A DNA stretch of 64,000 nucleotides from contig OX375876.1 in the NCBI GenBank assembly GCA_947359465.1, positions 67,524,998-67,588,997 on the forward strand. The letters are read 5' to 3'. The notes under the pieces are model-generated. The model worked only from the letters and a program-made list of their open reading frames with translations, had not been told where the DNA came from and did no database searches. Positions within the stretch are counted from its first letter, which is position 1. The number at the start of each line of letters is the position of its first letter. A program made the translations under genes and the position numbers. Origin of the DNA: Metellina segmentata. Its lineage: Eukaryota > Arthropoda > Arachnida > Araneae > Tetragnathidae. Positions 13,201-24,142 of the stretch are shown here, piece after piece.

Positions 13201-14265
13201 TATAATCACCCAAAACAAGTGTATTTTTGATGCAATAACTTTGTCCACCTAGATTGGGAAAATGACACACAGCTTAAATGTTAAGGGCAGTATTCTGAAT
13301 TTTACCTGGTATATGTTAATAAATTTTAAATGCCCATTACATGAAGAGTCGGATTGTCAAAATTTATAAAAATGCATTACATGTTAACCAAGTGCTATTT
13401 TAAGAGTAAACATATTTGTGTGTGATATATAGTATGACCGACATGTAAATAAATAACCTTGTTTTGAAAGCTTTTCGTTTTTATTTAACATACAGATTGG
13501 GGTGTTATGCAATATATTTAGAACAATCACACGAAACATCTTCAACAAATGATGTTGAACGTAGAATGGGGTCAGGTCAAAACTTTGTAGGGCATTTTTT
13601 GGCTAGTAACTCTTTTCAAAGACTTGATTGAGTAGTCGGTCGAAGAAAGTGAAAAAGAAATTCATCAAATACTTTCAATATCGCTGTCGCTTGAGGCTGA
13701 TGAATGAACGACTTAATCGACCAGAAAATGGTACTTGTTTCTCAGATCATTGGAAAAAATGCCTTAGATATGGTCTGTCCTTTTTTTCCTTCTTTCATCG
13801 TGGACAATTAAAGCCTTCTGTTATGAATTTAAGAGGAAAAATTAATTTTTACTTTTTTCTTGTTCCTATAAGATTAAAAGACCGCTCAAAACATATGAGG
13901 TAAGCCAAATATTTAAAATGAACTATCATCCTTGTACAAAATTAGTTTCATAAAACTTCAGAACTTTTGTGAGGTAAGCGTTATGGTGGTTTGGAGATAA
14001 GCATATAAAACATAGTGAGGTGTTCACAATATGCGCCAAATAATTATCCTTGTAGATTTGAAAATTTTTATCGAATGTATTATCACGCTGCAAATAATCG
14101 TAAACGCAACACCATGAGGGAAGCATACACTAACCACGAAATTTATACGATGAGGTAATCAAGGATAAAATGAAAATTCAAATTATTAACGGTGTAATAA
14201 AATCATGTTCAGTGTAATATAAAATGTGAGGACCGAGAACCTGTTTAAAGTATTGGAATTAAGTT
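10201..14265. other. AT-rich sequence without recognised gene
   Basis: Scattered short ORFs occur (11252-11530, 92 codons; 12175-12369; 13628-13903; 13926-14126 minus), with no domain I recognise and no splice-site context that convinced me. The 92-codon ORF at 11252 is the longest and uses mixed codons, but it is only modestly longer than chance. A palindrome, ACACTACCCTACAGGGTGGTGT, at about 10590-10612 resembles fused Tc1/mariner termini; no paired end was found. Confidence 0.5.
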
Positions 14266-14269
14266 TTCT

Positions 14270-14604
14270 CGCGTTTCCAGTTTTTTCGGAAAATACGGCA
14301 GTACCACGAGCACGTTTCAGAGAGGAAGAACCCTGTCAAATAATGAATTCTCATTATCCGTCCAAGAAATAGGTGCTAGTGTTGGACGAAATCAAGCCAC
14401 AGTGATGGGAATATCAAATCGGTGGATGCAGGTGGCACGAACTGACTGACGTGAATTATTATAGCAGCCGCGTCGCACCGCAGAATGACGGGACAGACAT
14501 TTTGTGCGCATGGGTGTTACGGATCGTTCTGTAAGATCAAGAACCCATGCTCAAAAATTAGAGTGCGTTGCAGAACAACTTCATTCCTCATACGAAACGT
14601 GTTC
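14270..14604 (+). pseudogene. Tc1-like transposase, N-terminal remnant
   Basis: Frames read across stops encode the DNA-binding half of a Tc1-family transposase. A first paired-type helix-turn-helix contains GASVGRNQATVM followed by SNRWMQ, and after frameshifts there is a second helix region with VTDRSVRSRTHAQK. This half normally binds the terminal repeats, and the catalytic DDE half is absent. The remnant stops abruptly at about 14604, where a mariner begins (a GTTCAAAAAGTATCGAATC terminus-like motif), so the mariner may have landed in or beside it. No continuation was found beyond the mariner. Confidence 0.6.
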
Positions 14605-14787
14605 AAAAAGTATCGAATCTTTATTTTTGCCACGAAAACAAATGAAGTTCGTGAGGACTCCTTCGGTGCAAAGGTGAAGGGGACATTTGTACAAGTGCGA
14701 ATTTTCCCCCGCTCGGCGAAAGCGTTATTTGCATGCCGTTAAGTGAAGAAGTTTAACGAGCGTCCGTCGGATTGTGAACTCTAAGAA

Positions 14788-15680
14788 ATGACAGAACGAC
14801 ATGAGCAGCGATATTCCATTAAAGTTTGCCAAAAGCTTGACGATACTCAAGTGGAAACGATTCTCAAGATTCAACAGGCTGTCGGGGACGATGCCATGAC
14901 CATTTCTTTCATATAGGAGTGGTACAACCGCCTCAAAGATAGCCGCACATCAGTGGACAGTGAACCGCATTCCTGTAGACCATCAACAAGTCGGAATGAC
15001 AATGTCATCAACCAAGTGCGGACTTTTGTCATGCAGGATCGTCGTATCACAGTTTGGGAACTTGTGGACGATGTGGGGGACATCATTGAATCAGTAAATG
15101 CAATTTTGAAGGATGATTCGTGTGTGAACAGAGTGTCTGCGAAATTTGTGTCGAAGCTGCTAACGGTGGAGCAGAAGCAACTTCGCTTGGAAATCGCACA
15201 GGACACGCTGGACAAAGTAAACAAGTACCCCGATTTTCCGAACAGTGTGATCACTGGTGATGAGTCGTGGGTGTACGGGTACGACTCAGAAACAAAAATG
15301 CAATCCTCACATTAAAAACATACATCATCCCCGAGACCAAAAAAAGCTCGACAGGTTCGCAGCAACATAAAGGTCATGCTGACCGTTTTTTTCGACTCTC
15401 GTGGAGTGGTGCATTACGTACACCACAAGGTACTACAATTACCAAGGATTATTACCAGGAGGTCCTTTGTCGCCTACGTGAGGCTGTGAGAAGGAAACGA
15501 CCGGACATGTGGGCAGCGTCAACTAGATAGCTCCATCAAGACAACGCACCAGCTCATTCATAGCATCTTGTTCGGACTTTTTTTTGGCTAAACACTGAAT
15601 TCTCGTGGTTCGTCAGGCTCCCTACTCTCCCGACATCGCTCCGTGTGATTTCTGGCTAGTCCCTAAGTTGAAAATTCCAC
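14788..15680 (+). pseudogene. mariner (irritans/SETMAR-like) transposase pseudogene
   Basis: The reading frame opens with MTERHEQRYSIKVCQKLDD, the usual N-terminus of this mariner group, then a helix-turn-helix with EWYNRLKDSRTSVDSEP, the linker TVEQKQLRLEIAQD, and the first catalytic aspartate in TGDESWVYGYD. The second catalytic motif, HQDNAPAHS, and the last, SPDIAPCDFWL, can be read only in shifted frames, so DD34D chemistry is lost. Lesions include a TAG in the helix-turn-helix region (about 14916), a stop after 15310, several frameshifts, and a T-run near 15580. The family normally cuts and pastes its element at TA sites. Clear terminal repeats were not resolved. Confidence 0.85.
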
Positions 15681-15689
15681 ATATTTCAA

Positions 15690-16384
15690 ACAAGGGAAGT
15701 AATTATGCAAAACAAAGTATAGTAAAAAAATAGTATTTCGTCAATATAGTTCATTTAATTTATTATTATTGAAACGATGATAACACCGGTTCACTCTACA
15801 GCCAAGTTCTTTTACAATGCATGCCTTATTATCTATTTACCTGTTTATATATGATGTCCTTTTTTCATCAATGATATTAATGATCTAAAAAAGCAGTTAA
15901 GATGTTCATGACACAATTATTTGAAAATAAACATTCACTTTATTGAAAAATTAAATTTTACAACACTTCAATTTAAAAAAATTATAAATAAACTAATATT
16001 TTTTTGTGGAAGTTAAACAGCCAGCTATCTTGAACCATGATATAGATTTATTTTAAAATAGCGCACTGTGTGACCTCAGAATTTACTTCAAATAAGTGAC
16101 AAATCACTTTGTGTTTTTTTATAAGGTAACAACAACAGCCTAAGAAAATAGACAAAAATGAGAGTTTATAAAAATAGTTCAACAGTAATGAATAACCTAT
16201 GGTCAATGAATACGGGTGAATACATTATTAAACCCTAATTAACTGGAATTCATTTAATTAAAGATTGCTTTGTACTAAAAATTGCATTTCAACTAAAATT
16301 CTATAAAATAAAGTACACAACTGGAATATTCATAACCTTATTAAAGTTAATAAAAGGTCTCTCAAACACTGAAGTATATTTGTC
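15690..16384. other. AT-rich sequence without recognised gene
   Basis: There is no ORF above background and no repeat I could align to other parts of the window. The stretch lies between the mariner pseudogene and the ACACGGT array. Confidence 0.5.
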
Positions 16385-17213
16385 TTTCTTATAACACGGT
16401 ACTCTTACAACACGGTACTAAAATTACGACGACTCTCGTGTAACGCAATATAAGTTTCTATATAACACGGTTTAAATTTTACATATTGTTGGTCAGTTAG
16501 AGACCGTTAAATAGAGACCCGTTAGATTTTTTTCACCTGTCTGTTCTCTCTGTTTAGTCTGTCTGTTCAGTCTGTCTGCCAGACTGTCCAGTCTGTCAGT
16601 CTGTCTGTTCATTCATTCTGTCTGTCTGTTCAGTCTGCCTGTCCAGTCTGTCTGACCTATTTGTCTGTCCTGTCTCTGTTGATCTGTCTTGTTCTGTCTG
16701 TTCTATTCTGTCTTGGCTGTCTGGTTTGTTTTGTCTGTCTGGTTCGTTTTGTCTGTCTGGTTTGTTTTGTTAGTTTTATCTGTCTTGTCTGGCCTGTCTG
16801 TATGTCTGGTCAGTTCATCTGTCTGTCCGTGTTTTGTGTGTGCCCTATACACTTCTACACAGTTTAATTCATAGTTAAAATGTTTTTAAAACTAATATGA
16901 ATTTACTTACATTATTTAATGATCCCTTATGTAACTTTATTTGTAATACAAATAAATATGTTAACTTTTTCTACGTCTTTAGTACTCCGTATTACGCGGT
17001 TTTAGTTTCCTTATTACACGGAACGCAATCTCTACTTTAATATAATTCCTAAGTTTCGCTTAACACAGTTTCTATAGAACACGGACTATCCTATAGCACG
17101 GTTTCCATTTAACACGATTCCAAATATACAAAATTGTATGATACCAATGTTTCATAAAACACGGTTTCCTTATAACACGGTACCATTTAACCGTGTTATA
17201 AGAGGGCCACCTG
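16385..17213. repeat. Array of interspersed (T)AACACGGT motifs, possible DNA-element end
   Basis: About a dozen copies of TATAACACGGT or close variants occur in two clusters (16390-16470 and 16990-17195), mostly on the plus strand, with one inverted copy ending in AGAGGGCCACCTG|TA at 17213. A dense set of short subterminal repeats next to a CCACCTG-TA terminus is what one expects at the end of a Tc1/mariner/pogo-type element. The matching left end (TA-CAGGTGGCCCTCT) was not found, so the element would be truncated or rearranged. A simple-repeat block sits between the clusters. Confidence 0.55.
16540..16840. repeat. CTGT-rich microsatellite/low-complexity tract
   Basis: The tract is a long, impure run of CTGT and GTCTGT with TCAGTCTGTCTG variants. 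It keeps two plus-strand frames open (16661-16874), giving artificial Val/Leu/Cys/Ser peptides. These are repeat translations, not genes. Confidence 0.85.
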
Positions 17214-17215
17214 TA

Positions 17216-18370
17216 CCTGAAATGAACACATTTGTTGATAATTGTTCTGTTTTAATACAAGAACTGCCAAAGGAAAGGAAATCACATTTTTATTTAATAT
17301 GCTGACTTGTTTCCATTTTAAATATTGTGTTAATTTGTGCAGACTTATGTATGTTCTTATGTATTCTTAAGAATATTAAACATTTGGAAAATTGAACTAA
17401 TTTAAGAGAATATATTTCATCATTTTTACTCAAATGTATTTTTCTATGAGCATTATGGGCTTCAAAATAAGCATAAAATGTTTAACTTCTTTACGCGTAT
17501 ACAATTATTTCGCCTGGATCAAAATAAACATCAAAGTATTATAAGTAGCATTTTTTTTTGTGTCGAATGCATGGTATAAAGTTATTAATGCTAAATGTAC
17601 AGAGAAATGGAAAAATAATAAAACTTGGATTTTTTGTCCCATAATGGAATTACCGGTAATGCAGGAAGCAGCTTAGAATATAGCATAAGCATCATTATGT
17701 AACTTACACAAGTATTATCTCAGGCGTATTTGTTTGGTGAAGAATAAAATATAATCTCAACTGTTAAATAAAAGTTTATATTTCGATGGAGAAACAGCGA
17801 TACTCAGTGGACTCAAGTAAGTACAAACAATGATCATCCTCTTTTAAAATCTTATATGTAACTACTTTTCCTTCTACTTTAATGTCGAGCATAAGAATAT
17901 TTATTCTTAAAACTACTTATTCATTTCCGTATTCCACTGTTTGCTCTCTCGTCTAGGAATATTCGGTTGAACCAGAATATATTGCAAACCAGAACATCAC
18001 ATCTAGAATGCACCCACCTTTTTGTTTCTGTGCATGTATAATTTCTATAAAATGTCGTAATATTCTTGTTCTGATTCATATAAGATCAGTTGAAAGCGCT
18101 TCGTCACATTGTGATACAGCTTTCATACGTACTATAATAGTCTAATGTAACTTTCATAAGCATGTAACTTTCATAAGCATGTAACTTGCATTATCTATTA
18201 GGCTACATCTAGTAGATAAAAAAAACTGTAGATCCATCACGTCTGCTCAAACACCTTATGTGGTCAATTACTCCCAAGTCTCCTCCCCTACAGAACAGTT
18301 GTTTACTTTGTTAATCAACCTAGCTTGATAGGATATAAGTGCTACATTGAAAGTTATAATTTAGTTTATG
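17216..18370. other. AT-rich sequence without recognised gene
   Basis: No coding signal was seen. A short tandem duplication of GTAACTTTCATAAGCAT occurs at about 18143-18190. The remainder is unique AT-rich DNA. Confidence 0.5.
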
Positions 18371-18372
18371 TA

Positions 18373-19539
18373 CACAGTCCAGTCACATTAATGTGACCAC
18401 CACCTACTTTCGACGTCAACGTGAACTAACCAATCACAAAAGGCTGCTGGCAGCACATTGCAGTGGAGTGTATATAAAGGATGTCCTAGGGCATCGGAAA
18501 GCGTTTCAATGGTTGGCGTAATGCAGAAACGTATCGATTTATCCGATGTCCAAAAGGGCATGATTGTTGGCTTTCGGGCCAAGGGTGGAAGCATTTCGGA
18601 AACGGCTACTTTTGTGAACTGTTCGCGTGCCGCCTTGGTAAAAGTATACCGTGCATGGCAAAATGGCGCTATCCAAAATCAACGGTGTGGCACATGTGGT
18701 GATCACGGGTTATAGATGAAAGAGGCGAACGAAGGCTACGGAGATGCGTTCGGGTGAATAGACGTGCAAATGTTGAGCAACTGACCGCCCAGATGAACCA
18801 CGGGGCTACCAAGAGTGTATCCGCAACAACCGTAGAAGACACCTGGTTAATGCAACACGACGAAAGCTGGAATTTGCACGCCAGTACCGCAACTGGACGT
18901 CCACAGAGTGGCGACAGGTGGCTCTTTCCGATGAATCACGTTTTATGCTCCATCGGATAGATGGACGTTGGCGTATACGGCTTGAAACGTCTGAAAGCAA
19001 ACACCCTCCAAAAATTGACGGAAGGATCCAGGCTGGAGTAGGGAGCATTATGGTTTGGGGAATGTTTTCAAGGCATTCACTGGGTGCACTCATCATTGTG
19101 GAAGGCACGATGGATCAGCACAAGTACGCATCTGTCCTTGCGGACCATGTCCACCCCTACATGCGAATTATTTTTCCTCAGAATGATGGCATTTACCAGC
19201 AGGACAATGCAAGGTGTCATACAGCTCGCAGTGTATGTGCGTGGTTCGAAGAGAACCAGGATGAGTTTACCGTACTCCCGTGGCCAGAAAACTCACCGCA
19301 TTTAAACCAAATCGAGAATCTGTGGGACCACCTCGATCGGGTTGTTCGAGCCATGGATCCTCAACCGCTTAATCTAGCGCAGCTGGCTACGGCACTATAG
19401 TCGGCATGGCTCAACATCCAAGTGAACACCTTCAAAAACCTAACTGACTGTCTTCCTGCACGTCTCGCAGCGGTCCGCTCTGCCAAAGGTGGTTATTCTG
19501 GCTTTTGACAGGTGGTCACATTAATGTGACTGGACAGTG
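18373..19539 (+). mobile_element. Tc1-like DD36E transposon (Incomer-type), full length, inactivated
   Basis: The element is bounded by 29-bp terminal inverted repeats beginning CACAGTCCAGTCACATTAAT (18373-18401 and 19511-19539, one mismatch) and flanked by TA on both sides (18371-18372, 19540-19541), the canonical Tc1/mariner target duplication. The repeat contains its own palindrome, TCACATTAATGTGA. The 1,167-bp element carries one broken transposase gene. Near-identical ends with a broken gene suggest moderately recent insertion followed by decay, or mobilisation in trans. Confidence 0.92.
18521..19508 (+). pseudogene. DD36E Tc1-like transposase pseudogene
   Basis: The likely start is the ATG at 18521 (MQKRIDLSDVQKGMIVG), which matches where the family begins. 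A helix-turn-helix (ISETATFVNCSRAALVKVY) is followed by a frameshift near 18700, a second DNA-binding region (ERRLRRCVRVNRRANVEQL), another frameshift near 18840-18920, and the catalytic domain with SDESRFM, QQDNARCH and NQIENLWD. I count 36 residues between the second Asp and the Glu, so DD36E. A stop at 19398 precedes a C-terminal tail ending GGYSGF. A usual SPDLNP motif reads SPHLNQ. It is not functional as it stands. Confidence 0.9.
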
Positions 19540-19541
19540 TA

Positions 19542-20059
19542 TTATCCTCGTTGCTATTTTTAGCATTAACTTTTGGAATGAGATTGTGAGTACTTTTCCT
19601 CTTTCACTGTACATTTCCAGTGAATTTATCATTGTAAGTTCTTCTTTTCTGATAATGTTCATTATCTTGCCGTAGGAGGAAGGATTTGATTTCGTGTTTC
19701 TTCTAATGAATCTGTAAACGCAAAGTTTACCTAAGTCAGCGCTACTGCCCCTTTGGACACTAATGGAATCTTGGGGGACAATTTTGGACACAAGTGAAAT
19801 AGAGTTTGTTGAGGAGGAAGAACTGGTAATAAGCAGATGCTAAAATAATATATAACCTAAAATATTTAAAGAAAAATCTTGTACACTTAGACATAAAACA
19901 CATTCATTCGTGGGATACGTTGGGATGGAATATTTTAACTACACTGCTTGACATTTACTAAGGAACAAACACAATTTTTAAAATAATTAATAATATTCAT
20001 TGATTAAAGAAATGAAACTTTGTACATATTTAATTAAGATACTATGCATTACTGCCCAT
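19542..20059. other. AT-rich flank
   Basis: The minus ORF at 19516-19791 (91 codons) overlaps the DD36E end and has no recognisable motif. Nothing else is seen. Confidence 0.4.
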
Positions 20060-20142
20060 ATCTCTCTACAGTTGTTGGTGTCCAGAATCCCTCTTCACGG
20101 TAAATCGGGATTCGTCGGAAACATGACTCTGGACCACTGTTG
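20060..20142 (-). pseudogene. Short Tc1-like transposase fragment
   Basis: Reading the minus strand gives WSRVMF, a one-base frameshift, then SDESRFTVKRDSGHQQL. This is the segment around the first catalytic aspartate of Tc1-family transposases (W..V.FSDESRF). Only about 80 bp remain, with nothing recognisable on either side, so it is an old remnant rather than a gene. Confidence 0.6.
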
Positions 20143-21525
20143 ATGATTATAACGTATATGTTAGGTGCGGTTCATGAAAATATACCTTAATGTAGACAGA
20201 TTGGAAGTTTTAAGATTATTTTAATTTAATTTTAATTTTGATCGATATTAGTTACTAACAATATATTATTATTATTATTAACTATTATATCTAACATTAT
20301 TGTATTTATGCACAGTTTATTTTATTCCAGTTTAAAAAATCGTTTTATGATTCAAGTTCTAAGCAAGCTTCTTTATACACGATTAGTTTTTGAAATACTA
20401 AAATTAGTATGTAGCTACATAAATATTATGTTGAGCTGTTGAAATAAAAAAAACTATGTAAGATCTCTCTCTCTCTCCAATATATTAACAGCAATTTAAG
20501 TGATCAACATGTGCTTATATGAAAAGTATATCACTCTTTATGGGACCTTTTTTGATCTTTTTTGTATTTGGAACAGTGGGATCCCAGCATAACGAAAATT
20601 AACGACTGTTCTGACCAAAATGTTTTCAGTCCTGAAAGTTTTTTTAATTACAAATTTATTGCGTTTAAATACAACATTTTTATAATTAAATGATGGAAGA
20701 TGCTAAGATATCTTTGTTATCATATAAGGAAATTAATGAATTATTTTGTTTTCACAGAAAAGTAAACAAGTATTTTGATAATCATTCACATCTATGATCA
20801 GTGAATTCCTGGGGAACCAAACCACAAAGAGAACATTGCCACAATATATTACAGCAATGAATCAGCAGTCATTCAAGACTTTCTCAGGAACTATAAAATC
20901 ATTAAGTGTAGAATATCTTTAAAAATACATTTCCGACATGACCATCTAGATTTCTTTCCTAACAACCTAAGAGCAATCAACTGTAAACAAGGAGAAAGGT
21001 TTTGTTAAGATATCGGAGCTATGGAGGAAAGGTATCAATGCAAGTGATATCGCTAATGATGAGTGATTTTTGCTCGTGTTTGCTGATGGACACCACGTAA
21101 AAGTGAAAATAAACTATTTTATGGGTATACGGTGTATATATATATATATATGAGTGATGTACTATTTATATTTTTATCTTTATGTTTGCTCTATTTTGTA
21201 CACCCGCATGCAGTGGCATGAGATTATGGTATTTGTAATATTTATAACACACACATACAAAAAAATAAAAAAATTAACAAAAATAAATGCTGTTATAAAT
21301 TGCAATTTGAAGCTCAGCTTCAACTAAGAATAAACTAGAATCTAACATTAATTTCCACTACCTAGATGTGTTAATACTGCATTGCATGTAGTATATTTTG
21401 AAATATAGCAATTATTAATACACAAAAAACAATTCGCGATGGAAAATTTGAAAGTCATGTTTGAATTCAGCAAAACAAAATTTAAATATCCTATTTCCAT
21501 CAATGTTATGAAAACATATTTAACC
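20143..21525. other. AT-rich sequence without recognised gene
   Basis: Short TA and CT simple repeats occur (about 20465-20480 and 21138-21154). The 77-codon minus ORF at 21348-21581 has no family signature. Confidence 0.5.
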
Positions 21526-21695
21526 CTCATGTAGGTTTTCTCGAGGAGGGTTAAAACCTTGCCACTAGCAAAACTACTCAAATCTTGATAGATGAGATGT
21601 CTCGTGATAAAAATATACTAAAAAATCTTGATATCCTCACTATAAAAGATCAGCAATATCAAAATAACTCGTTGAATTCACTTTAAGGGTTAAAA
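21526..21695. repeat. Dispersed CAGATCTTGAT/CTCGTC repeat, copy 3
   Basis: The copy contains GGGTTAAAACCTTGCC near its left end, ATCTTGATAGATGAGATGTC and CTCGTG in the middle, and CACTTTAAGGGTTAAA at the right. The GGGTTAAA words at both ends may mark a repeat boundary, since the same CACTTTAAGGGTTAAA also closes copy 4. Confidence 0.55.
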
Positions 21696-21725
21696 TTGTC
21701 GGTCACTACTATTAGATGACATATA

Positions 21726-22885
21726 CACTGAAGAGCCAAAACATTATGACCACCTACTCAATAACGCGTTACGCCTCCTCTGGCCTACAAAACAGTTGCA
21801 ACTCGCCTGGGCATAGATGCCACAGGTTCTCATATTCGGACATGGTGGTTTTTTAGTTCTGAGCTGCCGCTCCATGACACCCCAAATGTGTTCGGTCGGA
21901 TTAAGATTCGCCAAGTTAGGTGGCCAGGACATTAAGTGGAATTCATCAGTATGCTCCTCGAGCCACTCCAACACAATCCAAGCCTTGTGCCATGGGGCGT
22001 TGTCCTGCCGGAAGATTCCATTTCCAGTTGGGAAGACAGACGCCATGTAAGGGTGCAACTGATCCGCAATGATGTTTATATAGTTCGCAGCGTTCATGTC
22101 CTGTTCTACCACAATTACGGTTATCAGAGTCGCCCATGAGAACGTCCCCCAAAGCATAATACCGCCCCACCAGCCTGTGTATGACCTGTTGTACAAGAGG
22201 GGAGCAATTGTATGCCTAGCAGACGGCGTACCCTGACACGACCATCGACGTGATGAATGAGAAATCGGGTTTCATCTGACCAGGCAACTCTCTTCAACTC
22301 ATACATGGTCCTCTCTCGATGTTCCAGGGTCCACCGTAGGCGTAGTTGACGATGATCCTTGGTCAACAGAGGCACACGAGTGGGACGTCTACTGCCTAGT
22401 CCCATATCCAACAGTGTCCGCTGAACTGTGTGTTCCGAAACAATTACGCTTGCACCTGCAGTGTATTGGGCTGTCAGCTGAGGCACTGTCTCGCAGAGAT
22501 TTTGCTTTACCAAGCGGGACAGTCTCCGACGTCCTTTTTCTTTGATGACGCGTGGGCGACCAACACCTCGGAGTCTACTACTGTTGTCACCGTCATTTAT
22601 CCACTTTGCATTAATATTAACAACGACAGATCGTGGACAACCTACCAGTCTTGCAGTTGCAGTGATACTTGTTCCGAGTCTTCGGGCCATTGCTATCTGC
22701 CCTCTATCAGATTTGCTAAGATCAGCAGCCTTTCCCATCACTCGCAAAAGTAAGTGCAATAATGATTATTTACCTTCTCCAGCAGCAGTTAAATACCATC
22801 CCCACTTAATCACGTGCCCTCCCCGTCATCCATACGAGTTCATTGCAAAATGTGGGGATGGCCATAATGTTTTAGCTCGTCAGTG
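21726..22885 (-). mobile_element. Second DD36E Tc1-like transposon, full length, inactivated
   Basis: The ends are CACTGAAGAGCCAAAACATT at 21726 and its inverted partner CACTGACGAGCTAAAACATT read inward from 22885, flanked by TA on each side. The 1,160-bp length matches the element at 18.4 kb, but terminal repeats and protein differ, so it is a separate subfamily. The gene is on the minus strand and frameshifted. Confidence 0.9.
21744..22738 (-). pseudogene. DD36E Tc1-like transposase pseudogene
   Basis: The start is taken at MGKAADLSKSDRGQIAMAR (22738), where the family normally begins. The first 205 codons are intact: a helix-turn-helix (ITATARLVGCPRSVVVNI), a GRPR-type linker, a second binding domain, and the first catalytic motif SDETRFLIHHVDG. 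Near 22150-22200 the frame shifts, then continues with GIMLWGTFSWATL, RQDNAPWH and NPTEHIWG. I count 36 residues between the second Asp and the Glu. The usual SPDLNP is NLANLNP, a further sign of decay. In the family this protein binds the terminal repeats and cuts and pastes at TA. Confidence 0.9.
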
Positions 22886-22887
22886 TA

Positions 22888-24142
22888 GTTATATAAAGGG
22901 TGGGGGGAAATAAAAGGGGAGCGGTGAGCCAAAATAGTATTGGAAACTATCCATCAGCAAAGCTTACAGATAGCCATACTAAAAAAAAAGGTTGAGCTAT
23001 TAAATCACCCTATGATGTTTTTAATAAAAAAAATAGTTTAAAAAGAGAAATTGAAATAGCGTAAGATCATAAATATGTTTGATTCGATCTTTATGGTCGG
23101 TTATGGGTAAAATAATCGCCACTCAGATATGTTTAATCCCATAAACTACCCTTTCCAGCACTGAAGTTCCAAAACTAATCCAAAGGCGTAAAACAATAAA
23201 ACACGAAGGAGTGCGGATCAAGAAATAAATCACGCAAGACTAGTTTTTAGGACTTTTTGCCCAATATGTGTGTGTGTGTGTGTGTGCGCTGATAGTCGTT
23301 GATTTAAAAATAAATGCTTATATATGATGCAATCTGTTTTGATTGATGACTTCTCACACAAATATCATAAGTCCATTATTGGATTTTTAGATCCGTCAGC
23401 CATTTTGGCAATTAATTACGCCCCTTCTTATAGACATTCTCTGAGTTCTTTCATCTGTTCTTGAAAATGACATTAGTCTTATGGGAGATCGTTTCGCTGG
23501 TGAAATACCAAATGGACCCACTCTGCCGTTACGGAGTTGATGCATTGAGGGCTATTTTTTTCTCCATATGAATTGTATTGCAATCAAATTCTTGTTCGGA
23601 CCCAAATAAATCATTTACAATTTTTAATGAAGGCACTTGTGCATTGGATTTAAATGAAATATTGCTAATTTGACATTCCGGTGTCGGAAGTAAATCATTT
23701 ATAATTTCTAATGTAAATCATACGTACTATTTAAAAAGTACGAATGATGAATTAAGCATTGATTCTTTTCGGAATTTTAATAAGTTTCCTCAGAATAAAC
23801 TTTCGAAAAACCACTTTAATGAAAAGACTGGATTTATATTGGGGGATATCTTCAAAATGCATAGAGATGTAAGAAATGAAATAGTACTAAGAGCTAAGTA
23901 TTGGTAAAATGTCTCCATTTGAACGGATCTGCTCTTATCAGCGTGTAGAAAATCATCAACGTTTTCGACAACGCAACAGTGTATACGACGAATTTCTTAT
24001 AATGCTGGATAATTATTTCAAGTCCATAATAATTTTTATTATGAGCTGTGCGCAAGCCTAGAAGCTGCTAACAAATAGCGTAAGCAGCTGTTTGATATGA
24101 TAAGGAGTTCTGCTCATGGTATCAGCAATAGTCAAAAGCAGT
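22888..24142. other. No recognised gene; contains a TG microsatellite
   Basis: A (TG)n run lies at 23267-23286. The sequence between is slightly less AT-rich than average (23390-23530), but all frames are closed and no known repeat was aligned. Confidence 0.5.

Noticed and set aside
16661..16874. Overlapping Val/Leu/Cys-rich ORFs
   Set aside because: They are translations of the CTGT microsatellite tract.
21817..22913. Plus-strand ORFs within the second DD36E element
   Set aside because: They are antisense shadows of the minus-strand transposase.
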